This document shows positions 1 through 5,406 of a stretch of DNA of 7,199 nucleotides, piece after piece. The stretch spans positions 1 to 7,199 of the forward strand of contig JABIRQ010000144.1 in NCBI GenBank assembly GCA_018699755.1, given 5' to 3'. The translations under genes were made by a program, and so were the position numbers. How positions within the stretch are numbered: position 1 is the stretch's first letter; each line of letters starts with the position of its first letter. The notes under the pieces were generated by a model, which saw nothing but the letters and a program-made list of their open reading frames with translations, searched no databases and was not told where the DNA came from. Origin of the DNA: Rhodospirillaceae bacterium (GTDB taxonomy: Bacteria; Pseudomonadota; Alphaproteobacteria; CADEGL01).

Positions 1-851
1 AGCACAGCGGCAAGCGAAGCGCGGCCGGGATTGGCGATCGGAGCCGGCGGCAAGCCGGCATAGCGGTACGTGTTGTAGGGGTTGTCCACGGCCAGGTCGG
101 CGCGGGTCAATGCCCGATCCAAAACCCCCGTACCGTCGGACACGGCATAGGCCACCGTCGGATCGGCGTCGAGCTTCATGCCCCGACGCAGGCGGTTGAG
201 GAAGACCGCCGCCACGCGAGGCCTCTCGTCGGGCCGTCCCGTCTCCCGCTCGACGATGGAGGCCAGGATGACTGCCTCTCGAGGCGTCTCCAAGGGCAAG
301 CCGGCGGCGCGGGCGGGCCAGAGCTCCCCCAAGGCCTCGCGCATCCCCGCCTCCATCCGACGGACAAGTTCCGCCCGCCCGTCGCCAAAGGAGAAATGAT
401 AGGTCTCGGGCAGCAACGTGCCCTCGCCGAGGCCCTCGGGAATATCGCCGGCCAGACCCTCCGTCCGGCCGATCTGCGCCAGAACCTGATGGGTGGTCAA
501 TCCCTCCGGCACGGTCAACCGTCGCACCACGGTGCGACCGCTCGCCAAGAGCGCGACGACCTCGCGCGGGCTGATGCGCGGCTCGAATTCGTATTCGCCT
601 GCCTTGAGGGCGGTATGGGCCCGTTCGGCCCGCGCACCGAGCGCAAAGACGGTCTTGTCGTCGATGATGCCGGCCGCCTCGAGCTGGGCCGCGATGGCGT
701 CGAGGCCGTTGCCCGCCTCGATCACGAGCGTGCTCGGCACCGCCAAGGGGCCGGGCCGGGTGTAATTCGCATAAGTCCAGAACAGAGCGGCGCCGGCGAT
801 CACCCCCAACAGGACGGCGAACACAACAAAACGGACGACAAAGCGCCTCAC
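1..851 (-). CDS. mltG: Endolytic murein transglycosylase MltG, partial (C-terminus beyond window)
   Basis: MltG is an inner-membrane lytic transglycosylase that cleaves nascent glycan strands of peptidoglycan and so helps set their length. The window holds 283 codons from a GTG start; roughly the last 40-60 residues of a family protein (E. coli MltG is about 340 aa) lie outside. Residues 1-7 are basic, 8-26 form one hydrophobic membrane anchor, and about 40-75 match the LysM-like subdomain. The catalytic-domain hallmarks follow: LPETYHF (147-153), ASIVERET (197-204, with the presumed catalytic Glu201), VFLNRLRRGMKLDADPTVAY (216-235) and the NPYNTYRYAGLPPAPIANPG region (257-276). No earlier in-frame start exists after the fabF stop, and the next in-frame ATG is deep inside the protein, so GTG at 849-851 is chosen although its Shine-Dalgarno is weak. 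It begins 7 bp after fabF and is probably cotranscribed with the fab genes. Family assignment is secure. Confidence 0.95.
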   Translation of the reverse strand, partial: MRRFVVRFVVFAVLLGVIAGAALFWTYANYTRPGPLAVPSTLVIEAGNGLDAIAAQLEAAGIIDDKTVFALGARAERAHTALKAGEYEFEPRISPREVVALLASGRTVVRRLTVPEGLTTHQVLAQIGRTEGLAGDIPEGLGEGTLLPETYHFSFGDGRAELVRRMEAGMREALGELWPARAAGLPLETPREAVILASIVERETGRPDERPRVAAVFLNRLRRGMKLDADPTVAYAVSDGTGVLDRALTRADLAVDNPYNTYRYAGLPPAPIANPGRASLAAV

Positions 852-858
852 GGCGACT

Positions 859-2124
859 TCAGTCCGTCGTCGTGAAGACCAGAGAAACGTTCGTTCCGCC
901 GAAGCCGAAGGAATTGGTCAACACGTATGAAATCTTCCGCTCGCGCGCTTGGTGCGGCACCAGGTCGATGCCTTCACAGGCATCGTCCGGATCCTCGAGG
1001 TTGAGGGTCGGGGGCGCGATGCCGTCGCGCATGGCGAGAATCGAGAAGATCGCTTCGACGCTGCCCGCAGCGCCCAACAGATGGCCGATCGCCGACTTCG
1101 TCGAGGACATGGACATCCCCCCGGCCTTGTCGCCGAAGAGGCGCTTGACCGCGCCGAATTCGATCTCGTCGCCGAGCGGGGTCGACGTGCCGTGGGCGTT
1201 GACGTAGTCGATCGCTTCCGGCCCGACGCCCGCCCGCTTCAACGCATTGCGCATGGCCCGAAAGGCGCCGCTCCCGTCCTGGGACGGGGCGGTGATATGA
1301 TAGGCATCGCCCGACAGGCCGTAGCCGACGATCTCGGCATAGATGGGCGCACCGCGCTTTTTCGCGTGCTCGTATTCCTCGAGCACGACGACACCGGCGC
1401 CCTCGCCCATGACGAAGCCGTCGCGCCCCTTGTCCCAGGGCCGAGATGCCCGTTCCGGAGTCTCGTTGTAATCGGTCGACAGGGCGCGGGCGGCGGCAAA
1501 GCCGGCCATGCCGATGCGGCAGACCGCCGCCTCGGCCCCGCCGGCCACCATCACGTCCGCATCGTCGCACTGAATCAATCGCGCGGCATCGCCAAGCGCA
1601 TGGGCGCCCGTCGAACAGGCCGTGACCACAGCGTGGTTCGGGCCGCGAAAGCCGTATCTGATCGAAAGATGACCGGAGGCGAGGTTGATCAGCGAGGCCG
1701 GGATGAAGAACGGCGAAAGTTTCCGCGCGCCCCGCTCATGCAGGATGACCGAACCGTTGTAGATCTCCTGCAAGCCGCCGATTCCGGAGCCGATCATGAC
1801 GCCCGTGCGGTCGAGCGATTCCTCGTCCGTCGGCGTCCACCCGGCATCGTCGATGGCCTGGATTCCGGCCGCCATCGCGTATTGGATGAAGCGATCCATA
1901 CGCCGCCGCTCTCGTGCGTCGACCCAATCGTCGGGTTCGAAGCCGCCTTCCGCGGTGGGTCCGAAGGGAACCTGGCCGGCTATCTTGGACGGAATGTCCG
2001 AAACGTCGAAGCCCTCGATTCCACGAATGCCGGAACGGCCCGCGATCAAGCGCTCCCATACCGCCGGTACGCCCACACCCAAGGGCGTGACCAGCCCGAG
2101 CCCAGTCACGACAACGCGTCTCAT
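859..2124 (-). CDS. fabF: 3-oxoacyl-[acyl-carrier-protein] synthase II (KAS II)
   Basis: FabF catalyses the decarboxylating condensation of malonyl-ACP with an acyl-ACP, the elongation step of cytoplasmic type II fatty-acid synthesis. The 421-aa protein has the usual length (E. coli FabF 413 aa) and a complete thiolase-fold active site: nucleophile Cys170 in VVTACSTGAHAL, His311 in NAHGTSTPLGD, Lys343 and His348 in STKSAIGHLLGAAG, and the glycine-rich loop FGFGGTN (406-412) with gating Phe408. The Cys-His-His set separates it from FabH (Cys-His-Asn). The N-terminus MRRVVVTGLGLVTPLG is typical and fixes the ATG at 2122-2124. The region just upstream has no strong Shine-Dalgarno. It lies 82 bp after acpP and 7 bp before mltG. 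I see no missing residue. KAS I (FabB) is the main alternative, but length, motifs and the acpP-fabF order favour FabF. Confidence 0.97.
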   Translation of the reverse strand: MRRVVVTGLGLVTPLGVGVPAVWERLIAGRSGIRGIEGFDVSDIPSKIAGQVPFGPTAEGGFEPDDWVDARERRRMDRFIQYAMAAGIQAIDDAGWTPTDEESLDRTGVMIGSGIGGLQEIYNGSVILHERGARKLSPFFIPASLINLASGHLSIRYGFRGPNHAVVTACSTGAHALGDAARLIQCDDADVMVAGGAEAAVCRIGMAGFAAARALSTDYNETPERASRPWDKGRDGFVMGEGAGVVVLEEYEHAKKRGAPIYAEIVGYGLSGDAYHITAPSQDGSGAFRAMRNALKRAGVGPEAIDYVNAHGTSTPLGDEIEFGAVKRLFGDKAGGMSMSSTKSAIGHLLGAAGSVEAIFSILAMRDGIAPPTLNLEDPDDACEGIDLVPHQARERKISYVLTNSFGFGGTNVSLVFTTTD

Positions 2125-2148
2125 CTCAGGACTTCACCACGCCCAGGT

Positions 2149-2207
2149 ATACGCCATTCGCGAAAATCCGATTCCATGGGTTGCGTTCGCGACCCCGTAT
2201 GTCGGAT
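2149..2207 (-). promoter_or_regulatory. Hairpin in acpP-fabF intergenic RNA, with possible pseudoknot
   Basis: In the minus-strand transcript, ATACG (2200-2196) pairs with CGTAT (2153-2149). After a symmetric 3x3 internal loop, TCGCGAA (2192-2186) pairs with TTCGCGA (2163-2157), leaving a 22-nt loop. That loop contains TCGGAT (2171-2166), which can pair with ATCCGA (2207-2202) at the acpP stop codon and would form a crossing, pseudoknot-like contact. No T-run follows, so it is not an intrinsic terminator. The complementarity is read directly from the sequence. A role in lowering readthrough from acpP into fabF, or in protecting the acpP mRNA end, is inference. Confidence 0.45.
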
Positions 2208-2443
2208 CAGACTGCCTGGGAGATGTAGTCGACCGCATCCTTCACGGTGACGATCTTTTCCGCCGCCTCGTCCGGAATCTCGCAGCCGAACTCTTCTTCG
2301 AACGCCATCACGAGCTCGACCGTATCGAGGCTGTCGGCGCCCAGATCGTCGATGAACTTCGCGTTCTCGGTAACCTTTTCTTCGTCAACGCCGAGGTGCT
2401 CGACGACAATCTTCTTCACGCGATTCGCGACGTCAGTGCTCAT
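2207..2443 (-). CDS. acpP: Acyl carrier protein
   Basis: AcpP is the small acidic cytoplasmic carrier that holds acyl chains as thioesters on a 4'-phosphopantetheine arm and hands them to FabD, FabF, FabG and the acyltransferases. The 78-aa product has the canonical length and starts MSTDVANRVKKIVVEHLGVD. The phosphopantetheine site is Ser38 in IDDLGADSLD, followed by the acidic recognition helix TVELVMAFEEEFGCEIPDE. ATG at 2441-2443 is chosen: a 19-residue upstream extension is possible, but it is unlike any ACP N-terminus, while GGGGA lies about 8 nt before this ATG. It sits between fabG (146 bp upstream) and fabF (82 bp downstream), the classic order. The wide flanking gaps for such a tight cluster may reflect separate control of this highly expressed gene. 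No residue is abnormal. Confidence 0.98.
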   Translation of the reverse strand: MSTDVANRVKKIVVEHLGVDEEKVTENAKFIDDLGADSLDTVELVMAFEEEFGCEIPDEAAEKIVTVKDAVDYISQAV

Positions 2444-2532
2444 TGAAATGTCCCCAAGGATGGTCGATTCGAGTGTCTTCTCACCCCCGAAGCCGGCCAA
2501 TCGAAGGGCGGCCCGAACTCGGCGGGTCTAAT

Positions 2533-2575
2533 CGTCTGGTAACATACTTTTCCGGGCAGGGCCAGCAGCCAGACG
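2533..2575 (-). repeat. 7-bp inverted repeat in the fabG-acpP gap
   Basis: The 146-bp gap between the fabG stop and the acpP start contains a perfect inverted repeat CGTCTGG (2533-2539) and CCAGACG (2569-2575) separated by 29 nt. It could form a long-loop hairpin in the transcript or be a split protein-binding site. I found no convincing -35/-10 pair in this gap and no terminator-type T-run. A function is unproven; the repeat may be chance. Confidence 0.3.
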
Positions 2576-2589
2576 CTTCACAGCGGCGC

Positions 2590-3327
2590 CTAAATCATCG
2601 CCATTCCGCCGTTGATATGAAGGGTCTGTCCGGTGACGTAGGATGCTTCCTCGCTGGCCAGATAAAGAACGCCCGAGGCGATATCTCCGGGATCGCCAAG
2701 CCGGCCGACCGGGACCCGCCCGAGAATTGCCGCCCTCTGTTCGTCGTTGAGTGCGTCGGTCATCGGCGTCGCGATGAAGCCGGGCGCCAGGCAATTGACG
2801 GTGATCCCCCGCGAAGCGACTTCGGCGGCCAGGGCCTTGGCCATGCCGACCATCCCGGCCTTGGACGCCGCGTAATTGGCCTGACCCGGATTGCCCGTCG
2901 CACCGACCACCGAGGTAATGGCAACGATGCGGCCCCAGCGCCGCTTCATCATGCCGCGCAGGACCGCCCGCGACAGGCGGAAGCCCGCGGTCAGGTTCAC
3001 GTCGATCACGGTCTGCCAATCCTCGTCGCTCATCCGCATCGCGAGCTGGTCGCGGGTCAGGCCTGCGTTGTTGATCAGGATATCGACCTGCCCGCAGGCC
3101 GCCTCGGCATCCTCGATCAGCGTCTTTGGAGCATCGGCGCAGGACAGGTCGGCGGGCACGCAATGGGCCCGCTCCCCCAGATCGTCGCGCAGAGCCTCCA
3201 AAGCGGCCAGCCGCGTCCCGGAGAGCGCCACCTGCGCGCCGGCCGCATGCAGGGCACGGGCGATGGCGTCGCCGATGCCCCCGGAAGCGCCGGTCACCAG
3301 CGCCGTCTTGCCTGTCAGATCGAACAC
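2590..3327 (-). CDS. fabG: 3-oxoacyl-[acyl-carrier-protein] reductase
   Basis: FabG reduces 3-oxoacyl-ACP to (R)-3-hydroxyacyl-ACP with NADPH, the first reduction in each round of fatty-acid elongation. The 245-aa protein is a classical short-chain dehydrogenase of normal length (E. coli FabG 244 aa). The nucleotide-binding motif TGASGGIG is at 12-19, NNAG at 86-89, and the catalytic tetrad is Asn111, Ser139, Tyr152 and Lys156 (YAASK). NCLAPGFIATPMT (178-190) and the C-terminal TGQTLHINGGMAMI are typical of FabG. It starts with GTG at 3325-3327, supported by a GGGGGAG Shine-Dalgarno 6 nt upstream inside the 18-bp gap after fabD. Other SDR reductases share the fold, but the flanking fabD and acpP make FabG the clear call. 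Confidence 0.97.
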   Translation of the reverse strand: MFDLTGKTALVTGASGGIGDAIARALHAAGAQVALSGTRLAALEALRDDLGERAHCVPADLSCADAPKTLIEDAEAACGQVDILINNAGLTRDQLAMRMSDEDWQTVIDVNLTAGFRLSRAVLRGMMKRRWGRIVAITSVVGATGNPGQANYAASKAGMVGMAKALAAEVASRGITVNCLAPGFIATPMTDALNDEQRAAILGRVPVGRLGDPGDIASGVLYLASEEASYVTGQTLHINGGMAMI

Positions 3328-3345
3328 GTGCCGCTCCCCCTGCCC

Positions 3346-4287
3346 CTAGGCGTCTTTCAAAAACTCTTCGATATCGCCGGGGCCGCCGACCGAACGACCG
3401 GCGATGTCCGGCTCGATCCGGCGCACGAGCCCCGAAAGCACCTTGCCGGCGCCGAATTCCGCGATCTTGTCGACACCTTCCGAAGCGAAATAACCGACGC
3501 TCTCGCGCCAGCGCACCATCGCCGTCACCTGGCGCACCAGGAGGTCGCGGATGATATCGGGGTCCGCAACCGCCTCGGCCGTCACATTGGCGACCACGGG
3601 CACCGCCGGCTCGGCGATCTCGATCGCGCCCAGCGCCTCCGCCATGACGTCGGCCGCCGGCGCCATCAGGGCACAGTGAAACGGCGCGCTGACCGGCAGC
3701 ATGATGCTGCGCTTTGCCCCCCGTTCGCGCGCCAAACCCGCCGCGCGCTCGATGGCCGCGGCATCGCCGCTGACGACGAACTGTCCGCCGCCGTTGTCGT
3801 TTGCGATATCGCAGACCTCACCCTCCGCAGCATCCTCGGCGATCGCGCGGACCGCGTCGAAATCCAATCCGAGGATGGCCGCCATGGCGCCCGCGCCGAC
3901 CGGCACGGCCCGCTGCATGGCCCGCCCGCGCGTCTTGAGCAACCGCGCCGCGTCCGCCAGCGGAAAGGCGCCGGCGGCGGCCAAGGCCGAGTATTCGCCC
4001 AGGGAATGCCCGGCGACGAGGCTGGCGATATCGCGCAAGGGTTTGCCGCCCTCCGCCTCGATCACCCGCAGCACCGCCAGGCTGACCGCCATCAGGGCCG
4101 GCTGGGCATTCTCGGTCAGGGTCAGATCGCTCTCCGGCCCGTCGAACATCAGCTTGCTCAGCCGCTGCTCAAGTGCGTCGTCGATCTCCTGGAAAACCTC
4201 CCGGGCGGCCGGAAACGCCTCGGCCAGATCCCGGCCCATGCCGACGGCCTGCGACCCCTGGCCGGGGAATACGATTGCGCGGCTCAC
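3346..4287 (-). CDS. fabD: Malonyl CoA-acyl carrier protein transacylase
   Basis: FabD moves the malonyl group from malonyl-CoA to the phosphopantetheine thiol of AcpP and so supplies the extender unit for FabF. The 313-aa protein (E. coli 309 aa) begins SRAIVFPGQGSQAVGMG after the initiator. It carries the acyltransferase nucleophile elbow GHSLGE (93-98, Ser95), substrate-anchoring Arg120, oxyanion-region Gln10, and catalytic His204 in VSAPFHCALM. GTG at 4285-4287 is chosen because AGGAGG lies 4 nt before it and the family motif starts at once. The reading frame stays open for 44 more codons upstream, but that extension would run across the promoter at 4358-4385 and resembles no FabD. It is the first gene of the leftward fab cluster, 18 bp before fabG. 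Confidence 0.97.
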   Translation of the reverse strand: MSRAIVFPGQGSQAVGMGRDLAEAFPAAREVFQEIDDALEQRLSKLMFDGPESDLTLTENAQPALMAVSLAVLRVIEAEGGKPLRDIASLVAGHSLGEYSALAAAGAFPLADAARLLKTRGRAMQRAVPVGAGAMAAILGLDFDAVRAIAEDAAEGEVCDIANDNGGGQFVVSGDAAAIERAAGLARERGAKRSIMLPVSAPFHCALMAPAADVMAEALGAIEIAEPAVPVVANVTAEAVADPDIIRDLLVRQVTAMVRWRESVGYFASEGVDKIAEFGAGKVLSGLVRRIEPDIAGRSVGGPGDIEEFLKDA

Positions 4288-4357
4288 GCGCCCTCCTGTT
4301 CTGGTCCGGTCTATCGTTGCGAGGCCCTTGTCGGGTCCTTGTCTGGAAAGTCGCCCA

Positions 4358-4385
4358 GTGATAGCGTCCGCCCCGGTCGTGTCAA
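4358..4385 (-). promoter_or_regulatory. Probable housekeeping promoter for the fabD-fabG-acpP-fabF-mltG set
   Basis: On the minus strand a perfect -35 hexamer TTGACA (4385-4380) is followed after 16 nt by TATCAC (4363-4358). It also fits the alphaproteobacterial variant CTTGAC then CTATCA. Transcription would begin near 4351 and leave a leader of about 63 nt before the fabD GTG. The match is good at the -35 and moderate at the -10. No start site is measured. Confidence 0.6.
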
Positions 4386-4386
4386 G

Positions 4387-4411
4387 CGCCCGCGGCTTCG
4401 AATTGCGGGCG
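4387..4411. promoter_or_regulatory. Candidate operator: inverted repeat between the divergent promoters
   Basis: CGCCCGC (4387-4393) and GCGGGCG (4405-4411) form a perfect 7-bp inverted repeat with an 11-bp spacer that contains the palindrome TTCGAA (4397-4402). It occupies most of the 35 bp between the two outward-facing -35 boxes, where a dimeric regulator could contact both promoters. The repeat is visible in the sequence; binding by a regulator is inference, and high GC makes such repeats more likely by chance. Confidence 0.4.
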
Positions 4412-4420
4412 GCTGGCATG

Positions 4421-4449
4421 CTTGCGTCAGCGAGAGATTGGTGTATAAC
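4421..4449 (+). promoter_or_regulatory. Probable housekeeping promoter for rpsF-rpsR-DUF2232-rplI
   Basis: CTTGCG (4421-4426) is followed by 17 nt and then TATAAC (4444-4449), close to the alphaproteobacterial sigma-70 pattern. Transcription would begin near 4456 and leave a leader of about 118 nt before rpsF, long enough for a ribosomal-protein autoregulatory structure. The start site is inferred. Confidence 0.6.
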
Positions 4450-4508
4450 CCGGCGCTCGCACGGAGCGGGCGGCGATGGTCCGTCGTATAGGCTTGCCGC
4501 AACGGGAT

Positions 4509-4541
4509 GTCCGGAAATTTCGGACGACCGGATCGCGGTCG
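4509..4541 (+). promoter_or_regulatory. Paired hairpins in the rpsF leader; candidate S6:S18 autoregulatory element
   Basis: Two adjacent stems lie 32 nt upstream of the rpsF ATG: GTCCG (4509-4513) with CGGAC (4521-4525), and CGACCG (4525-4530) with CGGTCG (4536-4541). They share C4525, so only one stem can use it. A second GTCCG at 4479-4483 can compete for CGGAC, which allows two alternative folds. In several bacteria the S6:S18 complex binds an rpsF leader hairpin with a conserved CCG that imitates its 16S rRNA site. CCG is present here, but I cannot confirm the consensus structure by eye. Regulatory function is inferred from position and gene content. Confidence 0.4.
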
Positions 4542-4573
4542 GTGCGACAAGTTAAGGTGTTCGGAGAAGGCGT

Positions 4574-5065
4574 ATGCCGTTTTACGAAAGCGTGTTTATC
4601 GCGCGCCAGGATATTTCGCAGGCACAGGTCGACGGCCTGGTCGAGCGGTTCTCGGGCATTATCAGCGAGGGCGGCGGCCAGATCGCCGGCAACGAATACT
4701 GGGGCCTGCGGAACTTGGCTTTCCGGATTCGCAAGAACCGGAAGGGCCACTACGTCATGCTGAACATTGAGGCCCCCGCCGAGGCGGTCGCCGAGATGGA
4801 GCGGAACATGCGCATCGACGAGGACGTGATGCGCTATATGACACTCAAGGTCGATGGCTTCGAAGAAGGCCCCTCGGCGATCATGCGCGGCCGCGACGAC
4901 CGCCGCGGCGGGCGCCGGGATCGCGACCGCCCAGGCGGTGGACGCGATCGCGATCGCGGCGGGGAACGCGCCGCGCGCCCGGACAACGCGACAGACGCCA
5001 AGACAGACGCCAAGACAGACGCCAAGACAGATACAGACACCAAGAAAGATGGAGACACGGCATGA
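4574..5065 (+). CDS. rpsF: 30S ribosomal protein S6, with extended charged C-terminal tail
   Basis: S6 binds the central domain of 16S rRNA as a partner of S18 on the platform of the small subunit. Residues 1 to about 97 are a standard S6 ferredoxin-like fold (MPFYESVFIARQDIS, then YWGLRNLAFRIRKNRKGHY at 42-60). The total of 163 aa is longer than usual (E. coli 131-135 aa) because of a low-complexity tail. Residues 105-131 are rich in Arg, Asp and Gly, and 140-151 are three TDAK units, followed by TD, TDTK and KDGDTA. GGAG at 4563-4566 lies 7 nt before the ATG. The TGA stop overlaps the rpsR ATG, so translation of the two partners is probably coupled. The tail is likely disordered; E. coli S6 is also tail-modified (by RimK), but this tail does not end in a glutamate run. 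Confidence 0.97.
   Translation: MPFYESVFIARQDISQAQVDGLVERFSGIISEGGGQIAGNEYWGLRNLAFRIRKNRKGHYVMLNIEAPAEAVAEMERNMRIDEDVMRYMTLKVDGFEEGPSAIMRGRDDRRGGRRDRDRPGGGRDRDRGGERAARPDNATDAKTDAKTDAKTDTDTKKDGDTA
4991..5044 (+). repeat. 12-bp tandem repeat inside the rpsF tail
   Basis: ACAGACGCCAAG occurs three times without change (4991-5002, 5003-5014, 5015-5026). A 6-bp partial unit ACAGAT follows (5027-5032), then a fourth copy with one mismatch, ACAGACACCAAG (5033-5044). The unit is a multiple of three and in frame, encoding TDAK each time. Identical DNA copies point to recent expansion by slippage, and copy number may differ between strains. Confidence 0.95.
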
Positions 5066-5334
5066 CCCCGCCTCCTCACCGAGGACCCGGTGGTGGTGGT
5101 GGCGGAGGGGCGCGACGCCCCTTCTTTCGCCGCCGTAAGAGCTGCCCCTTCTCCGGCCCGCACGCGCCGGATATCGATTACAAGGATATCCGCCTGCTTC
5201 AGCGCTACGTGTCCGAGCGCGGCAAGATGGTGCCCAGCCGTATCACGGCCGTGTCCGCCAAGAAGCAGCGGGAACTCGCCAGGGCGATCAAGCGCGCCCG
5301 CTTTCTCGCGCTGTTGCCCTACGTCCTGCAGTAA
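5062..5334 (+). CDS. rpsR: 30S ribosomal protein S18, with glycine-rich N-terminal extension
   Basis: S18 pairs with S6 on the platform of the 30S subunit. The 90-aa product has the S18 core: FFRRRKSCPFSG (21-32), IDYKDIRLLQRYVSERGKM, PSRITAVSAKKQRELARAIKRARFLALLPYV and a final LQ. It is about 12-15 residues longer than E. coli S18 (75 aa) because of an N-terminal segment with seven glycines (10-16) encoded by four GGT codons and then GGC, GGA, GGG. The ATG overlaps the rpsF stop (ATGA), and GGAG at 5051-5054 sits 7 nt before it, which supports this start. No other in-frame ATG precedes the conserved core. The overlap suggests equal production of the S6:S18 pair. Confidence 0.96.
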   Translation: MTPPPHRGPGGGGGGGARRPFFRRRKSCPFSGPHAPDIDYKDIRLLQRYVSERGKMVPSRITAVSAKKQRELARAIKRARFLALLPYVLQ

Positions 5335-5338
5335 GGGA

Positions 5339-5371
5339 CGGGCGCAGCGGGCCGAGGCCCGGCACCGCCCG
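5339..5371 (+). promoter_or_regulatory. Two-tier GC hairpin just after rpsR
   Basis: Five bases after the rpsR stop, CGGGCG (5339-5344) pairs with CGCCCG (5366-5371). Inside it, across a 3x4 internal loop, CGGGC (5348-5352) pairs with GCCCG (5357-5361) around a CGAG tetraloop. The following bases are C-rich with no T-run, so this is not a classical intrinsic terminator, and the downstream gene has no obvious promoter of its own. It may protect the rpsF-rpsR message from exonucleases or lower expression of the membrane-protein gene; both are inference. Confidence 0.5.
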
Positions 5372-5406
5372 CCTCCTCCGCCCCGAGCCCCCGAACTGCG
5401 CGCATC

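Noticed and set aside
396..875. Plus-strand open frame opposite mltG
   Set aside because: The minus strand here encodes clear MltG motifs through the whole stretch; the plus-strand frame is a shadow.
949..2250. Plus-strand open frame of 433 codons opposite fabF
   Set aside because: Antisense to the complete fabF gene, no family motif, composition typical of a GC-driven shadow.
4288..4419. N-terminal extension of fabD by 44 codons
   Set aside because: The extension crosses the likely promoter and does not resemble FabD, while the GTG at 4287 has AGGAGG just upstream and starts at the conserved motif.
2443..4491. Plus-strand open frame of 682 codons opposite acpP, fabG and fabD
   Set aside because: It lies antisense to three genes with intact active sites; its translation is low-complexity, rich in Arg, Gly and His, with no recognisable motif. 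Long antisense frames are expected at this GC content.
4311..4550. Minus-strand open frame of 79 codons across the divergent control region
   Set aside because: It overlaps both promoters and the rpsF leader, has no family resemblance and no good ribosome binding site.
4943..4958. 16-bp perfect palindrome CGCGATCGCGATCGCG
   Set aside because: It arises from alternating Arg (CGC) and Asp (GAT) codons in the rpsF tail, so coding repetition explains it without a protein-binding role.
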